NCBI GenBank assembly: GCA_036924855.1 | Contig: JBAGRP010000001.1 | Span: forward strand, 2,852,001-2,916,000 | From: Nitrobacteraceae bacterium AZCC 2146 | GTDB lineage: Bacteria; Pseudomonadota; Alphaproteobacteria; Rhizobiales; Xanthobacteraceae | Direction: 5' to 3' | DNA: 64,000 nt | Shown: one piece after another, positions 44,147 through 53,456 of the stretch | Layout: each line of letters begins with the position of its first letter | How positions within the stretch are numbered: position 1 is the stretch's first letter | The notes under the pieces: generated by a model | Told to the model about the DNA's origin: nothing | What the model saw: the letters and a program-made list of their open reading frames with translations, nothing else | The model's database searches: none | Program-made: the position numbers and the translations under genes

Positions 44147-45919
44147 ATGAACCAGCGTCTCCTTCCGATCGCGTTGTTCACGCTTGTGATGGCCGCGATC
44201 CCGTTCATTCCCGGCATGCCGCCGTTCTGGATCGTGCTGCTCGACAACATCGGCCTCGCCGCTCTGGTGGCGATGGGGCTGGTGATCCTGACCGGCGTCG
44301 GTGGCCTCACCTCGTTCGGCCAGGCCGCGTTCTGCGGCTTCGGCGCCTACACCACGGCGGTGCTGACCACCACCTATGGCCTGTCGCCATGGCTGACGCT
44401 GCCGTTGTCGCTGATCGTCAGCGGCGGCGCCGCGGTGCTGCTCGGCCTCGTCACCGTTCGCCTGTCGGGCCACTATCTCCCGCTCGGCACCATCGCCTGG
44501 GGCATCAGCCTGTTCTATCTGTTCAGCAAGCTGGAGTTTTTAGGCCGCAACGACGGCATCTCCGGGATTCCGCCGCTGTCGATCGGCTCGCTGAAGATGC
44601 TCGATCCCGGCACGATCTATTTCGCGATCTGGATCGCGGTGATCGTCTGCGCGCTGCTGACCATGAACCTGCTGGATTCCCGCACCGGCCGCGCCATCCG
44701 CGCGCTGCGCCGCGGCCATGTCGCCGCCGAGGCCTTCGGCGTGCAGACCGCGCGCGCCAAACTGCTGGTGTTCATCTATGCCGCGGTGCTGGCCGGCCTG
44801 TCCGGCTGGCTCTACGCGCATTTCCAGCGCGCCGCCAATCCGACGCCGTTCGGTCCGCAGTCCGGTATCGAATATCTGTTCATCGCGGTGGTCGGCGGCG
44901 CCGGCTATGTCTGGGGTGGCGTGCTCGGCGCGGCCCTCGTCGTGATCCTCAAGGAAGTCCTGCAGAGCTATTTGCCCTACATCTTCGGCGGCGGCGGCCA
45001 GCTCGAGACCATCGTGTTCGGCATCCTGCTGGTGGCGCTGCTGCAACTGGCGCCGACCGGCATGTGGCCCTGGCTGACGTCGCTGCTGCCGTTCGACAGC
45101 AGACGCAAACGGCCAGCACCGGCGGAAGCTTTGCCGGCACGTGCCGAGGCGCATCCGGGGTCCGGCGTCCTGTTGCAGGTGGAAAAGGCGCGCAAGCAGT
45201 TCGGCGGCGTTATCGCTGTCAACGACGTCTCCTTCGACGTGCAGGCCCGCGAGATCGTGGCACTGATCGGCCCCAACGGCGCCGGCAAGAGCACGACCTT
45301 CAACCTCATCACCGGCGTGCTGACGGCGACTGCCGGCAAGATCTCGGTGCGCGGCAAGAGCGTCGACAACGCGCCGCCGCAGGAGATCGTCAAGCTCGGC
45401 ATCGCCCGCACCTTCCAGCACGTCAAGCTGGTGCCCGACATGACCGTGCTGGAAAACGTCGCGCTCGGCACACATCTGCGCGGCCGCGCCGGTGCGATCG
45501 CGAGCATGCTGCGGCTCGACCGTGCCGATGAAGCGAAGCTGCTTGCGGAGGCCGCAAAGCAGATCGAGCGCGTCGGCCTCGGCGAGCACATCGACCAGCT
45601 CGCCGGCAGCCTCTCGCTCGGCCAGCAGCGCATCGTCGAGATCGCCCGCGCGCTATGCGTCGATCCGATGCTGCTGCTGCTCGACGAGCCCGCCGCCGGA
45701 TTGCGGCACATGGAGAAACAGCAGCTCGCAGCGTTGCTGCGGCAGTTGCGCGACGGCGGCATGTCGGTGCTGCTGGTGGAGCACGACATGGGTTTCGTGA
45801 TGGACCTCGCAAACCGTATCGTCGTGCTCGATTTCGGCACCAAGATTGCCGAGGGCACGCCGGCCGAAATCAAGACCAATCAGGACGTGATCAAGGCCTA
45901 TCTGGGAGCGGTCGCATGA
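44147..45919 (+). CDS. Fused LivM-type permease and LivG-type ATPase
   Basis: The 590-residue fusion joins two usually separate subunits. Residues 1 to about 310 form the LivM membrane domain ([50 protein letters not shown]). An Ala/Pro/Arg-rich linker (about 315-345) follows. Then comes the ATPase with Walker [10 protein letters not shown] (about 375-383), signature [16 protein letters not shown] (about 488-503) and Walker [16 protein letters not shown]. The frame is continuous without a stop. It overlaps the LivF-type gene by four bases. Such fusions occur in other proteobacterial Liv-type systems. Confidence 0.93.
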   Translation: MNQRLLPIALFTLVMAAIPFIPGMPPFWIVLLDNIGLAALVAMGLVILTGVGGLTSFGQAAFCGFGAYTTAVLTTTYGLSPWLTLPLSLIVSGGAAVLLGLVTVRLSGHYLPLGTIAWGISLFYLFSKLEFLGRNDGISGIPPLSIGSLKMLDPGTIYFAIWIAVIVCALLTMNLLDSRTGRAIRALRRGHVAAEAFGVQTARAKLLVFIYAAVLAGLSGWLYAHFQRAANPTPFGPQSGIEYLFIAVVGGAGYVWGGVLGAALVVILKEVLQSYLPYIFGGGGQLETIVFGILLVALLQLAPTGMWPWLTSLLPFDSRRKRPAPAEALPARAEAHPGSGVLLQVEKARKQFGGVIAVNDVSFDVQAREIVALIGPNGAGKSTTFNLITGVLTATAGKISVRGKSVDNAPPQEIVKLGIARTFQHVKLVPDMTVLENVALGTHLRGRAGAIASMLRLDRADEAKLLAEAAKQIERVGLGEHIDQLAGSLSLGQQRIVEIARALCVDPMLLLLDEPAAGLRHMEKQQLAALLRQLRDGGMSVLLVEHDMGFVMDLANRIVVLDFGTKIAEGTPAEIKTNQDVIKAYLGAVA

Positions 45920-46647
45920 GTACCCTGCTTTCCGTTTCCGACGCGCACGTCTCCTACGGCAAGGTCGAGGCCGTACGCGCCGTCAATCTCGACGTCCGCG
46001 CCGACGAGATCGTCACCATCATCGGCGCGAATGGCGCCGGCAAGACCACGCTGCTTAATGCCATCATGGGCATCCTGCCGCTGAAGGGCCATGTCAGCTT
46101 CGCGGGCGAAGAGGTCGCGCGACTCGACATCGAGGACCGCGTTGCCGCGGGCCTGTGCCTGGTGCCGGAGCATCGCGAACTGTTCGCCACCATGAATGTC
46201 GAAGACAATCTGCAGCTTGGCGCGTTCCGGATCGACAAGGCCACCGCGGCGCACTCGTTCGAGCGGGTCTATACGCTATTCCCTCGCCTGAAGGAACGCC
46301 GCAAGCAGCTCGCCGGCACCTTGTCCGGCGGCGAGCAGCAGATGCTGGCGATGGGCCGCGCGCTGATGGGCGCACCGAAATTGCTGATGCTGGACGAGCC
46401 CAGCCTCGGTCTCGCCCCGATCATCGTCGCCGACATTTTCCGGATTGTCGGCGAGCTGAAGGCCGCCGGCGTCTCGGTGCTGCTGGTCGAGCAGAACGCG
46501 CAGGCCGCGCTGAAGATCGCCGACCGTGCCTATGTGATGGAGCTCGGCGAATTCATTCTGGATGGCGCGGCAAGCGAGATCGCGCAGAACCAGCGCGTGG
46601 TGGCGAGCTATCTGGGCTTCCAGCACGAGGGTGCCAGCGAGATCTAG
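45916..46647 (+). CDS. Branched-chain-type ABC transporter ATP-binding protein (LivF type), aromatic-acid cluster
   Basis: The 243-residue ATPase has Walker A GANGAGKTT (about residues 37-45), signature LSGGEQQMLAMGRALMG and Walker B LLMLDEPSLGLAP, ending EIAQNQRVVASYLGFQHEG. I chose the ATG at 45916 overlapping the previous stop; a longer frame from 45655 is an overlap artefact. It completes the second ABC transporter. No binding-protein gene follows directly; candidates are the SBPs at 48750, 51173 and 52554. Confidence 0.93.
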   Translation: MSTLLSVSDAHVSYGKVEAVRAVNLDVRADEIVTIIGANGAGKTTLLNAIMGILPLKGHVSFAGEEVARLDIEDRVAAGLCLVPEHRELFATMNVEDNLQLGAFRIDKATAAHSFERVYTLFPRLKERRKQLAGTLSGGEQQMLAMGRALMGAPKLLMLDEPSLGLAPIIVADIFRIVGELKAAGVSVLLVEQNAQAALKIADRAYVMELGEFILDGAASEIAQNQRVVASYLGFQHEGASEI

Positions 46648-46664
46648 CGCCGAGCGGCCGCGCC

Positions 46665-47420
46665 TCAGTTGGCGACGGTCCGCTCCACCATCCGCCACAC
46701 CCAGTTCTGCCATTGCTCCATCTCGTCACCGGCCATCAGGTCTCGACCGAGAAAGGCCGTGAGCGTCCAGCGATTGGAAACGTAAAAATAGTTCAGCGCC
46801 ATGATCGCGATGTAGAGCTGCATCGGTTCGAGATCGCGACGAAACACCCCCAGTTCGATACCACGGCCGACGATCTTTTCGATCTGCGCCAGCGCGGGAG
46901 ACGACAACCGCTTCAAGCTCTTGGCCTTGGAAACATGGCGCCCACGGTGGAGATTTTCGTTGTTCAGGACCGCGATCATCTCCGGGTGCTTGATGTAATG
47001 TTCCATCGTGAAACGGACCAGCCGGCGCAGCGCATCGAGAGGATCGGACAGATCGAGCGCAAGGTCGCGCTCCGCGTCGGTCATGTTGCGATACAGGGTT
47101 TCAAGCACCTCGATGTACAGCTTCTCCTTGCTGCCGAAGTAGTAGTAGATCATGCGGTCGTTGGACCGCGCGACCTTCGAGATCGCCTTGATCCGCGCGC
47201 CGCCAAGGCCGCGATCGGCAAAAATCCGGATCGCTGCGTCGAGGATGTTCTGGCGGATGATCCCGCCGTTCACCTGCTTCGGACGACCGCGGGGCGCGGC
47301 AGCGGGCGCTGAAGACTTACGCACCGAGGCGGGAGCGGTCGGCCTGCTGGCGGCTTTGACGTCGGTTTTTGCCCTCCCGCGAACACTCGATTCGCTTGGA
47401 ATGGCTGGTTTTTTCGCCAC
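46665..47420 (-). CDS. TetR-family transcriptional regulator with a long basic N-terminal tail
   Basis: The protein has about 251 residues from a GTG at 47420 (AGGAGA about 10 nt upstream), or 261 from an ATG at 47450. The first roughly 50 residues are low-complexity Ala/Pro/Arg/Lys. The TetR helix-turn-helix follows (QNILDAAIRIFADRGLGG...ISKVARSNDRMIYYYFGSKEKLYIEVLE). The C-terminal ligand domain resembles the TetR_C group found near aromatic or fatty-acid genes. It converges with the ABC operon and is divergent from the Rieske oxygenase gene, its likely target. An AAGT-GTTT-ACTT dyad (47544-47555) is in the shared promoter region. Confidence 0.87.
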   Translation of the reverse strand: MAKKPAIPSESSVRGRAKTDVKAASRPTAPASVRKSSAPAAAPRGRPKQVNGGIIRQNILDAAIRIFADRGLGGARIKAISKVARSNDRMIYYYFGSKEKLYIEVLETLYRNMTDAERDLALDLSDPLDALRRLVRFTMEHYIKHPEMIAVLNNENLHRGRHVSKAKSLKRLSSPALAQIEKIVGRGIELGVFRRDLEPMQLYIAIMALNYFYVSNRWTLTAFLGRDLMAGDEMEQWQNWVWRMVERTVAN

Positions 47421-47543
47421 TTCCGCTGTTCTCCTGATTGCACAACGCATCTTCTATGCGCTGCCGCAGCTTTCGCCACAAGCCCGCGGAGATCGACCAA
47501 ATTATGAGCTGGACCGTCGAAAGATTTCGGCTTTATATTCGTT

Positions 47544-47555
47544 AAGTGTTTACTT
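47544..47555. promoter_or_regulatory. Short dyad upstream of the Rieske oxygenase, possible TetR site
   Basis: AAGT-GTTT-ACTT in an AT-rich patch, 50 bp before the oxygenase ATG and in the region shared with the divergent tetR. The arms are only 4 bp, so this is weak. Confidence 0.3.
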
Positions 47556-47605
47556 CAATATATCGACGCGGCGAAATACCCCGATGCAGTTCTGTGGAGC
47601 GACCC

Positions 47606-48682
47606 ATGGCGATGATCGAACAGGGCGAACATGAAACCGGCTACGTCCGCAACACCTGGTATCCGGCGGGATGGTCGCGCGATGTCACGGACCGGCCGGC
47701 GCAGCGGCGCATCCTGGGTGAAGTTGTCGCCTTGTATCGCGGCGAGGCCGGCGGCGTCTTCGCGCTGGAGGACTCCTGCCCGCATCGGCTGACACCACTA
47801 TCGATGGGGCGCGTCAAGGGCTCTGCGATCGAATGCGGCTATCATGGCCTCACCTTTGACGGCTCCGGACAATGCGTCCGCATCCCCGGCCAACGCACCA
47901 TTCCCGGCAACGCCAAGGTGCGCAGCTATCCCGTCGCCGAAAAGATGGGATTGATCTGGATCTGGATGGGCGATCCCGCGCTGGCGGATCCGGGCAGCAT
48001 CTACGACCTGCCGCAATTTTCCGATCCGGACTGGAGCTCCGCCGAAGGCGACGCCCTTCACATCGCCTGCAGCTATCTTAATCTCGCGGACAATCTGTGT
48101 GATCCCGCCCATGTCAGCTTCGTTCACCTGACGACGCTGGGCAATGCGGCGGGAGAGGATATTCCGGTGGAGAGCGAAAAGCGCGGTGAGGATTATCTCG
48201 TGACGTGGCGCTGGATCATCGATGCGCCAGCAATACCGCTGTTCCAGAAATTCGGCAACTTCACCGGCAATGTCGATCGCTGGCACTATTATCACTACCA
48301 CGCGCCCAGCATCGCGGTGATCGATTTCGGCAGTGCGGCGACCGGCACAGGAGCCCCCGAAGGCAGCCGCGACAACTGCATCCAGATCTTCGCCTGCCAC
48401 TTCATCACCCCGGTCGATGAGAACAACTGCATCGATCACTGGTTGCACGTGAAGAATTTCAAGGCCGATGACGACACCAACCGCCGGCTGTCCGACCAGT
48501 TCCGGATCGCCTTCAATGAAGACAAGGACATTCTCGAGGCGATCCACCGCAACGAGAAGGAGCCTCGCAAGCAGCGGCCGCTGCGCATCGCCATCGATGC
48601 AGCGCCGATCCGGATGCGCCGCATGGTCGACCGGATGATCGAGACCGAACAGGGTCCGGGAAACATCGCGTCCATCGCCTGA
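47606..48682 (+). CDS. Rieske non-heme iron oxygenase, VanA-like (vanillate O-demethylase oxygenase type)
   Basis: The 358-residue oxygenase has its Rieske [2Fe-2S] ligands at C58, H60, C77 and H80 (CPHR...CGYHG). The catalytic iron site is LNLADNLCDPAHVSFVH, providing Asn/Asp and two His in the order expected for the alpha-subunit fold. Length and N-terminus (RNTWYPAGWSRDV) fit the VanA/aromatic O-demethylase group. I chose the ATG at 47606, preceded by GGAG. No ferredoxin reductase (VanB-type) gene is nearby, so its electron donor is encoded elsewhere. Substrates could be vanillate or another methoxylated aromatic; unproven. Confidence 0.85.
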   Translation: MAMIEQGEHETGYVRNTWYPAGWSRDVTDRPAQRRILGEVVALYRGEAGGVFALEDSCPHRLTPLSMGRVKGSAIECGYHGLTFDGSGQCVRIPGQRTIPGNAKVRSYPVAEKMGLIWIWMGDPALADPGSIYDLPQFSDPDWSSAEGDALHIACSYLNLADNLCDPAHVSFVHLTTLGNAAGEDIPVESEKRGEDYLVTWRWIIDAPAIPLFQKFGNFTGNVDRWHYYHYHAPSIAVIDFGSAATGTGAPEGSRDNCIQIFACHFITPVDENNCIDHWLHVKNFKADDDTNRRLSDQFRIAFNEDKDILEAIHRNEKEPRKQRPLRIAIDAAPIRMRRMVDRMIETEQGPGNIASIA

Positions 48683-48749
48683 ATGTGACGACCGCCACCA
48701 TCGTATGACCGTGCTGATTTCAGCAGGTCAGGCAACAGAGGGGACAGAG

Positions 48750-49949
48750 ATGAAATTTCTTTTCAGGGCGCTGTCGGCGTTCCTCCTCCTAGGTTCGGCG
48801 AGCCACGAGGTACACGCAGGAGACGCCATCAGGATCGGTGATCTCAACAGCTACAAGGCGATGGCTGCGAATACGCAGCCCTATCGTAACGGCCTCGATC
48901 TCGCCATCGCGCAGGCCAACGCCGCGGGCGGCGTGATCGGACAAAAGCTCGAACTGGTTTACCGCGACGACGGCGCCAATCCGAACGACGCCATCCGCGC
49001 CGCGGATGAACTGATCCTGCGCGAACATATCGATGTGCTGACCGGCACCATCCTCAGCCATGTCGGCCTTGCCGTGGCGGACTTCGCCAAGCAGCGCAAG
49101 ATGTTCTTTCTGGCATCGGCGCCGCTCACCGACAAGCTGGTCTGGGAAAACGGCAATCGCTACACCTATCGCCTGCGTCCCTCTACCTATACCCACGCCG
49201 CAGCACTGGTGCCCGAGGCCGTGAAGCTGAACAAGAAGCGCTGGGCCGTGGTCTATCCGAACTACGAATATGGACAGTCCGCGATCGCGACTTTCAAGAC
49301 CTTGCTGAAGCAACAGCAGCCAGATGTCGAGTTTGTCGCTGACATCTCCGCACCGCTCGGCAAGATCGAGGCCGGCGCGATCGTTCAGGCGCTCGACGAC
49401 GCCAGGCCGGACGCCATCTTCAATGTCTTTTTCGGACCGGACCTCGCAAAATTCGTGCGCGAGGGAACGACGCGCGGCGTGTTCGAGAAGCGGTATGTCG
49501 TCAGTCTTCTGACTGGCGAGCCGGAATATCTCGACCCGCTCAAGGAGGACGGCCCGAAAAACTGGATCGTGACCGGCTACCCATGGTATCTCATCGCCAC
49601 GCCTGAACATGCCGCCTTCCTCCGCGACTATCAGGCCAAATTCAACGACTATCCCCGCATGGCCTCCCTCGTCGGCTACGCAACGGGCAAGGCGCTGGTG
49701 GCAGGCATCGCCAAGGCCGGCTCGACCGACTCGGAAAAACTGGTCGCGGCATTTGCTGACCTCACCTTCGACACGCCGGCCGGCCCCGTCACCTTTCGCG
49801 GGATCGACCATCAATCGACGCTGAGCCTCTATGTGGGGCACACCGGACTGCGGGGTGGCAAGGGCGTCATGGTCGATTCCGTCTACAAGGATGGCGCTGC
49901 GTTTCAGCCATCCGACGCGGATGTCCGCAAATGGCGGCCGGCGGATTAA
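48750..49949 (+). CDS. LivK-type ABC transporter substrate-binding protein
   Basis: The 399-residue periplasmic receptor has a signal peptide (KFLFRALSAFLLLGSASHEVHA) and a mature part with GDAIRIGDLNSYKAMAANTQ, YRNGLDLAIAQANAAGGVIG and YPNYEYGQSA, as in type I SBPs. It is only distantly related to the five-gene array and to the two CouP-like genes. The ATG at 48750 is preceded by GAGGGGAC. It lies 67 bp after the Rieske oxygenase gene on the same strand and is probably co-transcribed, so its ligand may be that oxygenase's substrate. Confidence 0.88.
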   Translation: MKFLFRALSAFLLLGSASHEVHAGDAIRIGDLNSYKAMAANTQPYRNGLDLAIAQANAAGGVIGQKLELVYRDDGANPNDAIRAADELILREHIDVLTGTILSHVGLAVADFAKQRKMFFLASAPLTDKLVWENGNRYTYRLRPSTYTHAAALVPEAVKLNKKRWAVVYPNYEYGQSAIATFKTLLKQQQPDVEFVADISAPLGKIEAGAIVQALDDARPDAIFNVFFGPDLAKFVREGTTRGVFEKRYVVSLLTGEPEYLDPLKEDGPKNWIVTGYPWYLIATPEHAAFLRDYQAKFNDYPRMASLVGYATGKALVAGIAKAGSTDSEKLVAAFADLTFDTPAGPVTFRGIDHQSTLSLYVGHTGLRGGKGVMVDSVYKDGAAFQPSDADVRKWRPAD

Positions 49950-49970
49950 GGCCGGTCATCGGGACCATCA

Positions 49971-50001
49971 AAAAGCCGGACCTCTCGCGAAGGCCGGCTT
50001 T
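49971..50001. terminator. Bidirectional terminator between convergent SBP genes
   Basis: AAGCCGG / CCGGCTT arms flanked by an A run on the left and a T run on the right, between the stops at 49949 and 50025. Confidence 0.75.
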
Positions 50002-50024
50002 GCTGATGAAAGGCCTCGCTAAGC

Positions 50025-51173
50025 TTACTGCGCCGGAACGTACTTGCCGTCCTTCACCGTCAGCAGGATCCGCGAACGGTCATCGACGCCGTTGCGGTCC
50101 TTTTCGGTGAAGTTATAGACGCCCTGGGTCGCGGCCATTTCTTTTTCGCTCAGCAAGGCGGCGCGGATCGCCCCGCGAAACTCCGGCGTGCCGGGTTTTG
50201 CAGTCTTCAGCGCCACCGGAATGACGCGCTTGAGGATCTCGAACACGTCATAGGCATGACCGGCGAACTGGCTGCGGCTGTTGGCGCCATATTTGGTCTC
50301 ATAGGCGGTGTTGAGCGCCAGACCGGGCTTCCTGGTCAACGCGCTGTCGGGCTGGCCTTCCGGATTCATCACCGGGCCGGACGCCATCAGTACACCTTCG
50401 GCGGACGCGCCGGCGATGCGGATGAAGTCCATGCTGGCGGCGCCATGGGTCTGGTAGATCAGCCCCTTGTAGCCGCGCGCACGCAATTCCGATTGCGGCA
50501 ACCCGGCTCCGGTGCCGGCGGCACCGATCAGGATCGCGTCGGGACTGGCCGCGACCAGCTTCAGCACCTGGCCGGTGATGGACGTGTCGGGCCTGGCAAA
50601 ACGCTCGTCATCGACGATGGCCATACCCATCGGCGCGGTCTGCTCCTTGAGGTCGTTGAACCACAGGTCGCCGTAGGAATCCGAATAGCCGATATAGCCG
50701 ACGGTTTTGACGCCGTGCGCCTTCATGTGGTCGTACATCACCTTGCCGACGATCGCGACCGGCTGCGGCATGTCCACCGACCACTTTTCGCGCGCCGGCG
50801 TGAACGGCATCGGCGACAGGCTGAAATGCGGGATACCGGCTTCATTGGCGACGGTCGACATCGCCACCGACGACGGCACGATCGACGAGCCGACGATCAC
50901 ATCGGCCTTGGACTCGGTGACGAAGCGCCGCGCATTGGTGGTCGCCGCGGCCGGGTCGCCGCCGTCGTCGAGCACGATCAGCTTCAGCGGCACACCGCCG
51001 ATCTCCTTCGGCACGAATTCCAGCGCATTGCGCTCGGGAACGCCCAGCGCCGCGGCGGGGCCGGTGGTCGAGATGCTGATGCCGATGGTGATGTCGCTGG
51101 TCTGCGCCTGCGCCGGGGCGGCGATGGCCAGCGAGGCTGTGACAGCCGCAATGGCCAGATGAAGTTTTGACAT
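50025..51173 (-). CDS. LivK-type substrate-binding protein, CouP-like, tandem copy 2
   Basis: The 382-residue periplasmic receptor has a signal SKLHLAIAAVTASLAIAAPA ending at QAQ. The mature part opens TSDITIGISISTTGPAAALG and includes VPKEIGGVPLKLIVLDDGGD and YIGYSDSYGDLWFNDLK. It has exactly the same length as the neighbouring copy at 51406-52554 and is about four-fifths identical by eye. The pair lies downstream of SDR and CoA-ligase genes for hydroxycinnamate breakdown, so p-coumarate/ferulate-type ligands (as for CouP of R. palustris) are likely; inferred. Confidence 0.9.
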   Translation of the reverse strand: MSKLHLAIAAVTASLAIAAPAQAQTSDITIGISISTTGPAAALGVPERNALEFVPKEIGGVPLKLIVLDDGGDPAAATTNARRFVTESKADVIVGSSIVPSSVAMSTVANEAGIPHFSLSPMPFTPAREKWSVDMPQPVAIVGKVMYDHMKAHGVKTVGYIGYSDSYGDLWFNDLKEQTAPMGMAIVDDERFARPDTSITGQVLKLVAASPDAILIGAAGTGAGLPQSELRARGYKGLIYQTHGAASMDFIRIAGASAEGVLMASGPVMNPEGQPDSALTRKPGLALNTAYETKYGANSRSQFAGHAYDVFEILKRVIPVALKTAKPGTPEFRGAIRAALLSEKEMAATQGVYNFTEKDRNGVDDRSRILLTVKDGKYVPAQ

Positions 51174-51238
51174 GACGTTTCTTTCTATTGAATGCCGCTC
51201 GCGCCGAGTTGCGGCTGCGCGGCCATGCGCGCAGCGGC

Positions 51239-51270
51239 AAAAGGCCGCCCCCCTCGCGGGGGCCGGCCTT
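51239..51270 (-). terminator. Intrinsic terminator between the tandem CouP-like genes
   Basis: AAGGCCG-CCCCC / GGGGG-CCGGCCTT is followed by TTTT on the minus strand. It separates the two copies, so the downstream copy needs read-through or its own promoter. Confidence 0.65.
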
Positions 51271-51287
51271 CTTACGCTCTCTTGCAG

Positions 51288-51391
51288 GGTGGGCAAAGGC
51301 GCGCTTGCGCCGTGCCCACCATTCTTTGATGCATGGTTCGCGATGGTGGGCACGTCCCGATCACGCTACGCGCGATCGGGACGTGCCCACG
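51288..51391. repeat. Palindromic repeat of the GTGGGCA/TGCCCAC family
   Basis: GGTGGGCAAAGGCGCGC / GCGCCGTGCCCACC and GGTGGGCACGTCCCGATC / GATCGGGACGTGCCCAC form two hairpins side by side. It is built on the same double-hairpin plan as the CATTCCGGGG family but differs in sequence. Confidence 0.75.
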
Positions 51392-51405
51392 CTACGAAGA
51401 TCGTC

Positions 51406-52554
51406 TCACTGCGCCGGAACGTATTTTCCGTCCTTCACCGTCAACAGGATGCGGGCGCGGTCGTCGAGGCCGTAGCGGTCTTTTTCGGTGAAGTTGTAGA
51501 CGCCCTGGCTGGCGGCGAGTTCTTTCTCGGTCAGCAGCGCCTGACGGATCGCCTCGCGGAATTCCGGCGTGCCGGGCTTCGCGGTCTTCAAAGCCACCGG
51601 AATAACGCGCTTGAGAAGCTCGAACGCGTCGTAGGAATGGCCCGCGAACTGGCTGCGGCTGTTGGGGCCGTATTTCGCCTCATAGGCCGTGTTCAATGCG
51701 AGACCGGGCTTCTTGGTCAGTGCGCTGTCGGACTGACCTTCCGGATACATGACGGGACCGGACACCATCAGCACGCCTTCGGCAGCGGCGCCGCCGATAC
51801 GGATGAAGTCCATGCTGGCGGCACCGTGGGTCTGATAGATCAGGCCCTTGTAGCCGCGCGCGCGCAATTCGGTCTGCGGCAGCGCCGCTGCGGTGCCGGA
51901 GGCGCCGACCAGGACCGCATCGGGATTGGCGGCGACCAGCTTCAGCACCTGTCCGGTAACCGAGGTGTCCGGCCGGGCGAAGCGCTCGTCACCGACGATG
52001 GTGATGCCCATCGGCACACCCTGATTCTTGAGATCGTTGAACCAGAGGTCACCGTAGGAATCCGAATAGCCGATATAACCGACGGTCTTGATGTTATGCG
52101 ACTTCATGTGCTCGTAGAGCACCTTGCCCATGATCGGCACCGGCTGCGGCATCGCAACCGACCACTTGGCTCGCTCCGGCGTAATTGGGAACGGCGCCAG
52201 GCCGAAATGCGGAATGCCAGCCTCGTTGGCGACGGTCGAGACCGCCACTGTCGGCGGCGTGGTCGCCGAGCCCATGATGATGTCGGCCTTGGACTCCGTG
52301 ACGAAGCGGCGGGCGTTGGTGGTGGCAGCCGTCGGATCGCCGCCGTCGTCGAGCACGATCACCTTGATCGGCACGCCGCCGATTTCCTTCGGCACGAATT
52401 CCAGCGCGTTGCGCTCGGGAATGCCCAGCGCCGCGGCGGGTCCCGTGGTCGTCGTGGTGATGCCGATGGTGATGTCGGGGGTCTGGGCCCGCGCCGGGGC
52501 GGCGATGGCCAGCGAGGCGGCGACGGCCGCCATCGCCAAATGAAGCCTGGTCAT
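51406..52554 (-). CDS. LivK-type substrate-binding protein, CouP-like, tandem copy 1
   Basis: The 382-residue periplasmic receptor has a signal TRLHLAMAAVAASLAIAAPA ending at RAQ and a mature start TPDITIGITTTTTGPAAALG. Other segments include VPKEIGGVPIKVIVLDDGGD and the shared end DRARILLTVKDGKYVPAQ. The ATG at 52554 is preceded by GAGGGAGAG. It is the upstream member of a tandem duplicate pair and follows the SDR gene by about 110 bp. It probably feeds aromatic acids to the ABC transporter at 43060-46647, which lacks its own adjacent binding protein. Confidence 0.9.
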   Translation of the reverse strand: MTRLHLAMAAVAASLAIAAPARAQTPDITIGITTTTTGPAAALGIPERNALEFVPKEIGGVPIKVIVLDDGGDPTAATTNARRFVTESKADIIMGSATTPPTVAVSTVANEAGIPHFGLAPFPITPERAKWSVAMPQPVPIMGKVLYEHMKSHNIKTVGYIGYSDSYGDLWFNDLKNQGVPMGITIVGDERFARPDTSVTGQVLKLVAANPDAVLVGASGTAAALPQTELRARGYKGLIYQTHGAASMDFIRIGGAAAEGVLMVSGPVMYPEGQSDSALTKKPGLALNTAYEAKYGPNSRSQFAGHSYDAFELLKRVIPVALKTAKPGTPEFREAIRQALLTEKELAASQGVYNFTEKDRYGLDDRARILLTVKDGKYVPAQ

Positions 52555-52663
52555 GGTCTCTCCCTCAAGGTTTGTTTTTTCTGGTTCAGTCTTAAGCAAA
52601 GTTCGGACGTCAATTCAGCCCCTTCTTTAGGTCAGGAGGCCGATAAAGTTAACCTACCCCGCC

Positions 52664-53425
52664 CTAGCGCGGCGCCATCCGCAAGGAGGCATCGAGCCGC
52701 ACCACCTCGCCGTTGAGATAGGGGTTGTCGATCATGTGCATGGCGAGCGAGGCGAATTCGTCGGCATGGCCGAGCCGGCGTGGGAACGGGATCGCCGCGG
52801 CGAGGCTATCCTGGGCCTCCTGCGGCAGGCCGGCCAGCAGCGGCGTCATGAACAGGCCCGGCGCGATGGTCAGCACGCGGATGCCGAACTGGGCCATCTC
52901 GCGGGCGATCGGCAGTGTCATGCCGACGATGCCGCCCTTGGAGGCCGAATAGGCGGACTGGCCGATCTGGCCGTCATAGGCGGCCACCGAGGCGGTGGAG
53001 ATCACCACGCCGCGTTCGCCGGTGTTGAGCTGCAGCAGCGTCGACATCGGACCGGTCGCCAGCCGGATCATGTTGAACGACCCGATCAGGTTGACCCGGA
53101 TCACCTTGTCGAAATCCGCCAGCGCCATCGGGCCGTCGCGGCCGATCACGCGCTTGGCGACGCCGATGCCGGCGCAGTTCACCAGCACCCGCGCCGGGCC
53201 ATGCACCTTGGCCGCCGCCGCCACGGCGGCTTCGCCGGACGCGGCGTCGGAGACGTCGCAAGAAATGGCGATGCCGCCGATTTCCTTCGCGACGGTTTCC
53301 GCCAATGACATGTTGAGGTCGAGGATGGCCACCTTGGCGCCTTGCGCGGCGAGCTTGTGTGCGGTCGCGGCTCCCAGGCCGGATGCACCACCGGTGACGA
53401 GCGCGGCATGATCTTTCAACTGCAT
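52664..53425 (-). CDS. Short-chain dehydrogenase, 3-hydroxyacyl-CoA dehydrogenase type 2-like
   Basis: The 253-residue SDR has VTGGASGLGAATAHKLAAQG (cofactor motif near residue 12), NCAGIGVAKRV, STASVAAYDGQIGQSAYSAS with the Tyr-x3-Lys catalytic pair (YSASK), and a C-terminal LNGEVVRLDASLRMAPR. The pattern resembles HSD17B10-type 3-hydroxyacyl-CoA dehydrogenases. It lies between the CoA ligase and the CouP-like genes on the same strand. With the hydratase and ligase it would oxidise the beta-hydroxyacyl-CoA of a phenylpropanoid in a beta-oxidative side-chain route; inferred. Confidence 0.9.
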   Translation of the reverse strand: MQLKDHAALVTGGASGLGAATAHKLAAQGAKVAILDLNMSLAETVAKEIGGIAISCDVSDAASGEAAVAAAAKVHGPARVLVNCAGIGVAKRVIGRDGPMALADFDKVIRVNLIGSFNMIRLATGPMSTLLQLNTGERGVVISTASVAAYDGQIGQSAYSASKGGIVGMTLPIAREMAQFGIRVLTIAPGLFMTPLLAGLPQEAQDSLAAAIPFPRRLGHADEFASLAMHMIDNPYLNGEVVRLDASLRMAPR

Positions 53426-53456
53426 GGCTTCCTCCGTTTATTTTTCGATTTCAGTT

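Noticed and set aside
45655..46647. Longer start for the LivF-type ATPase
   Set aside because: The extra 87 codons read the end of the fused permease-ATPase gene out of frame; the ATG at 45916 overlaps the stop in the usual way.
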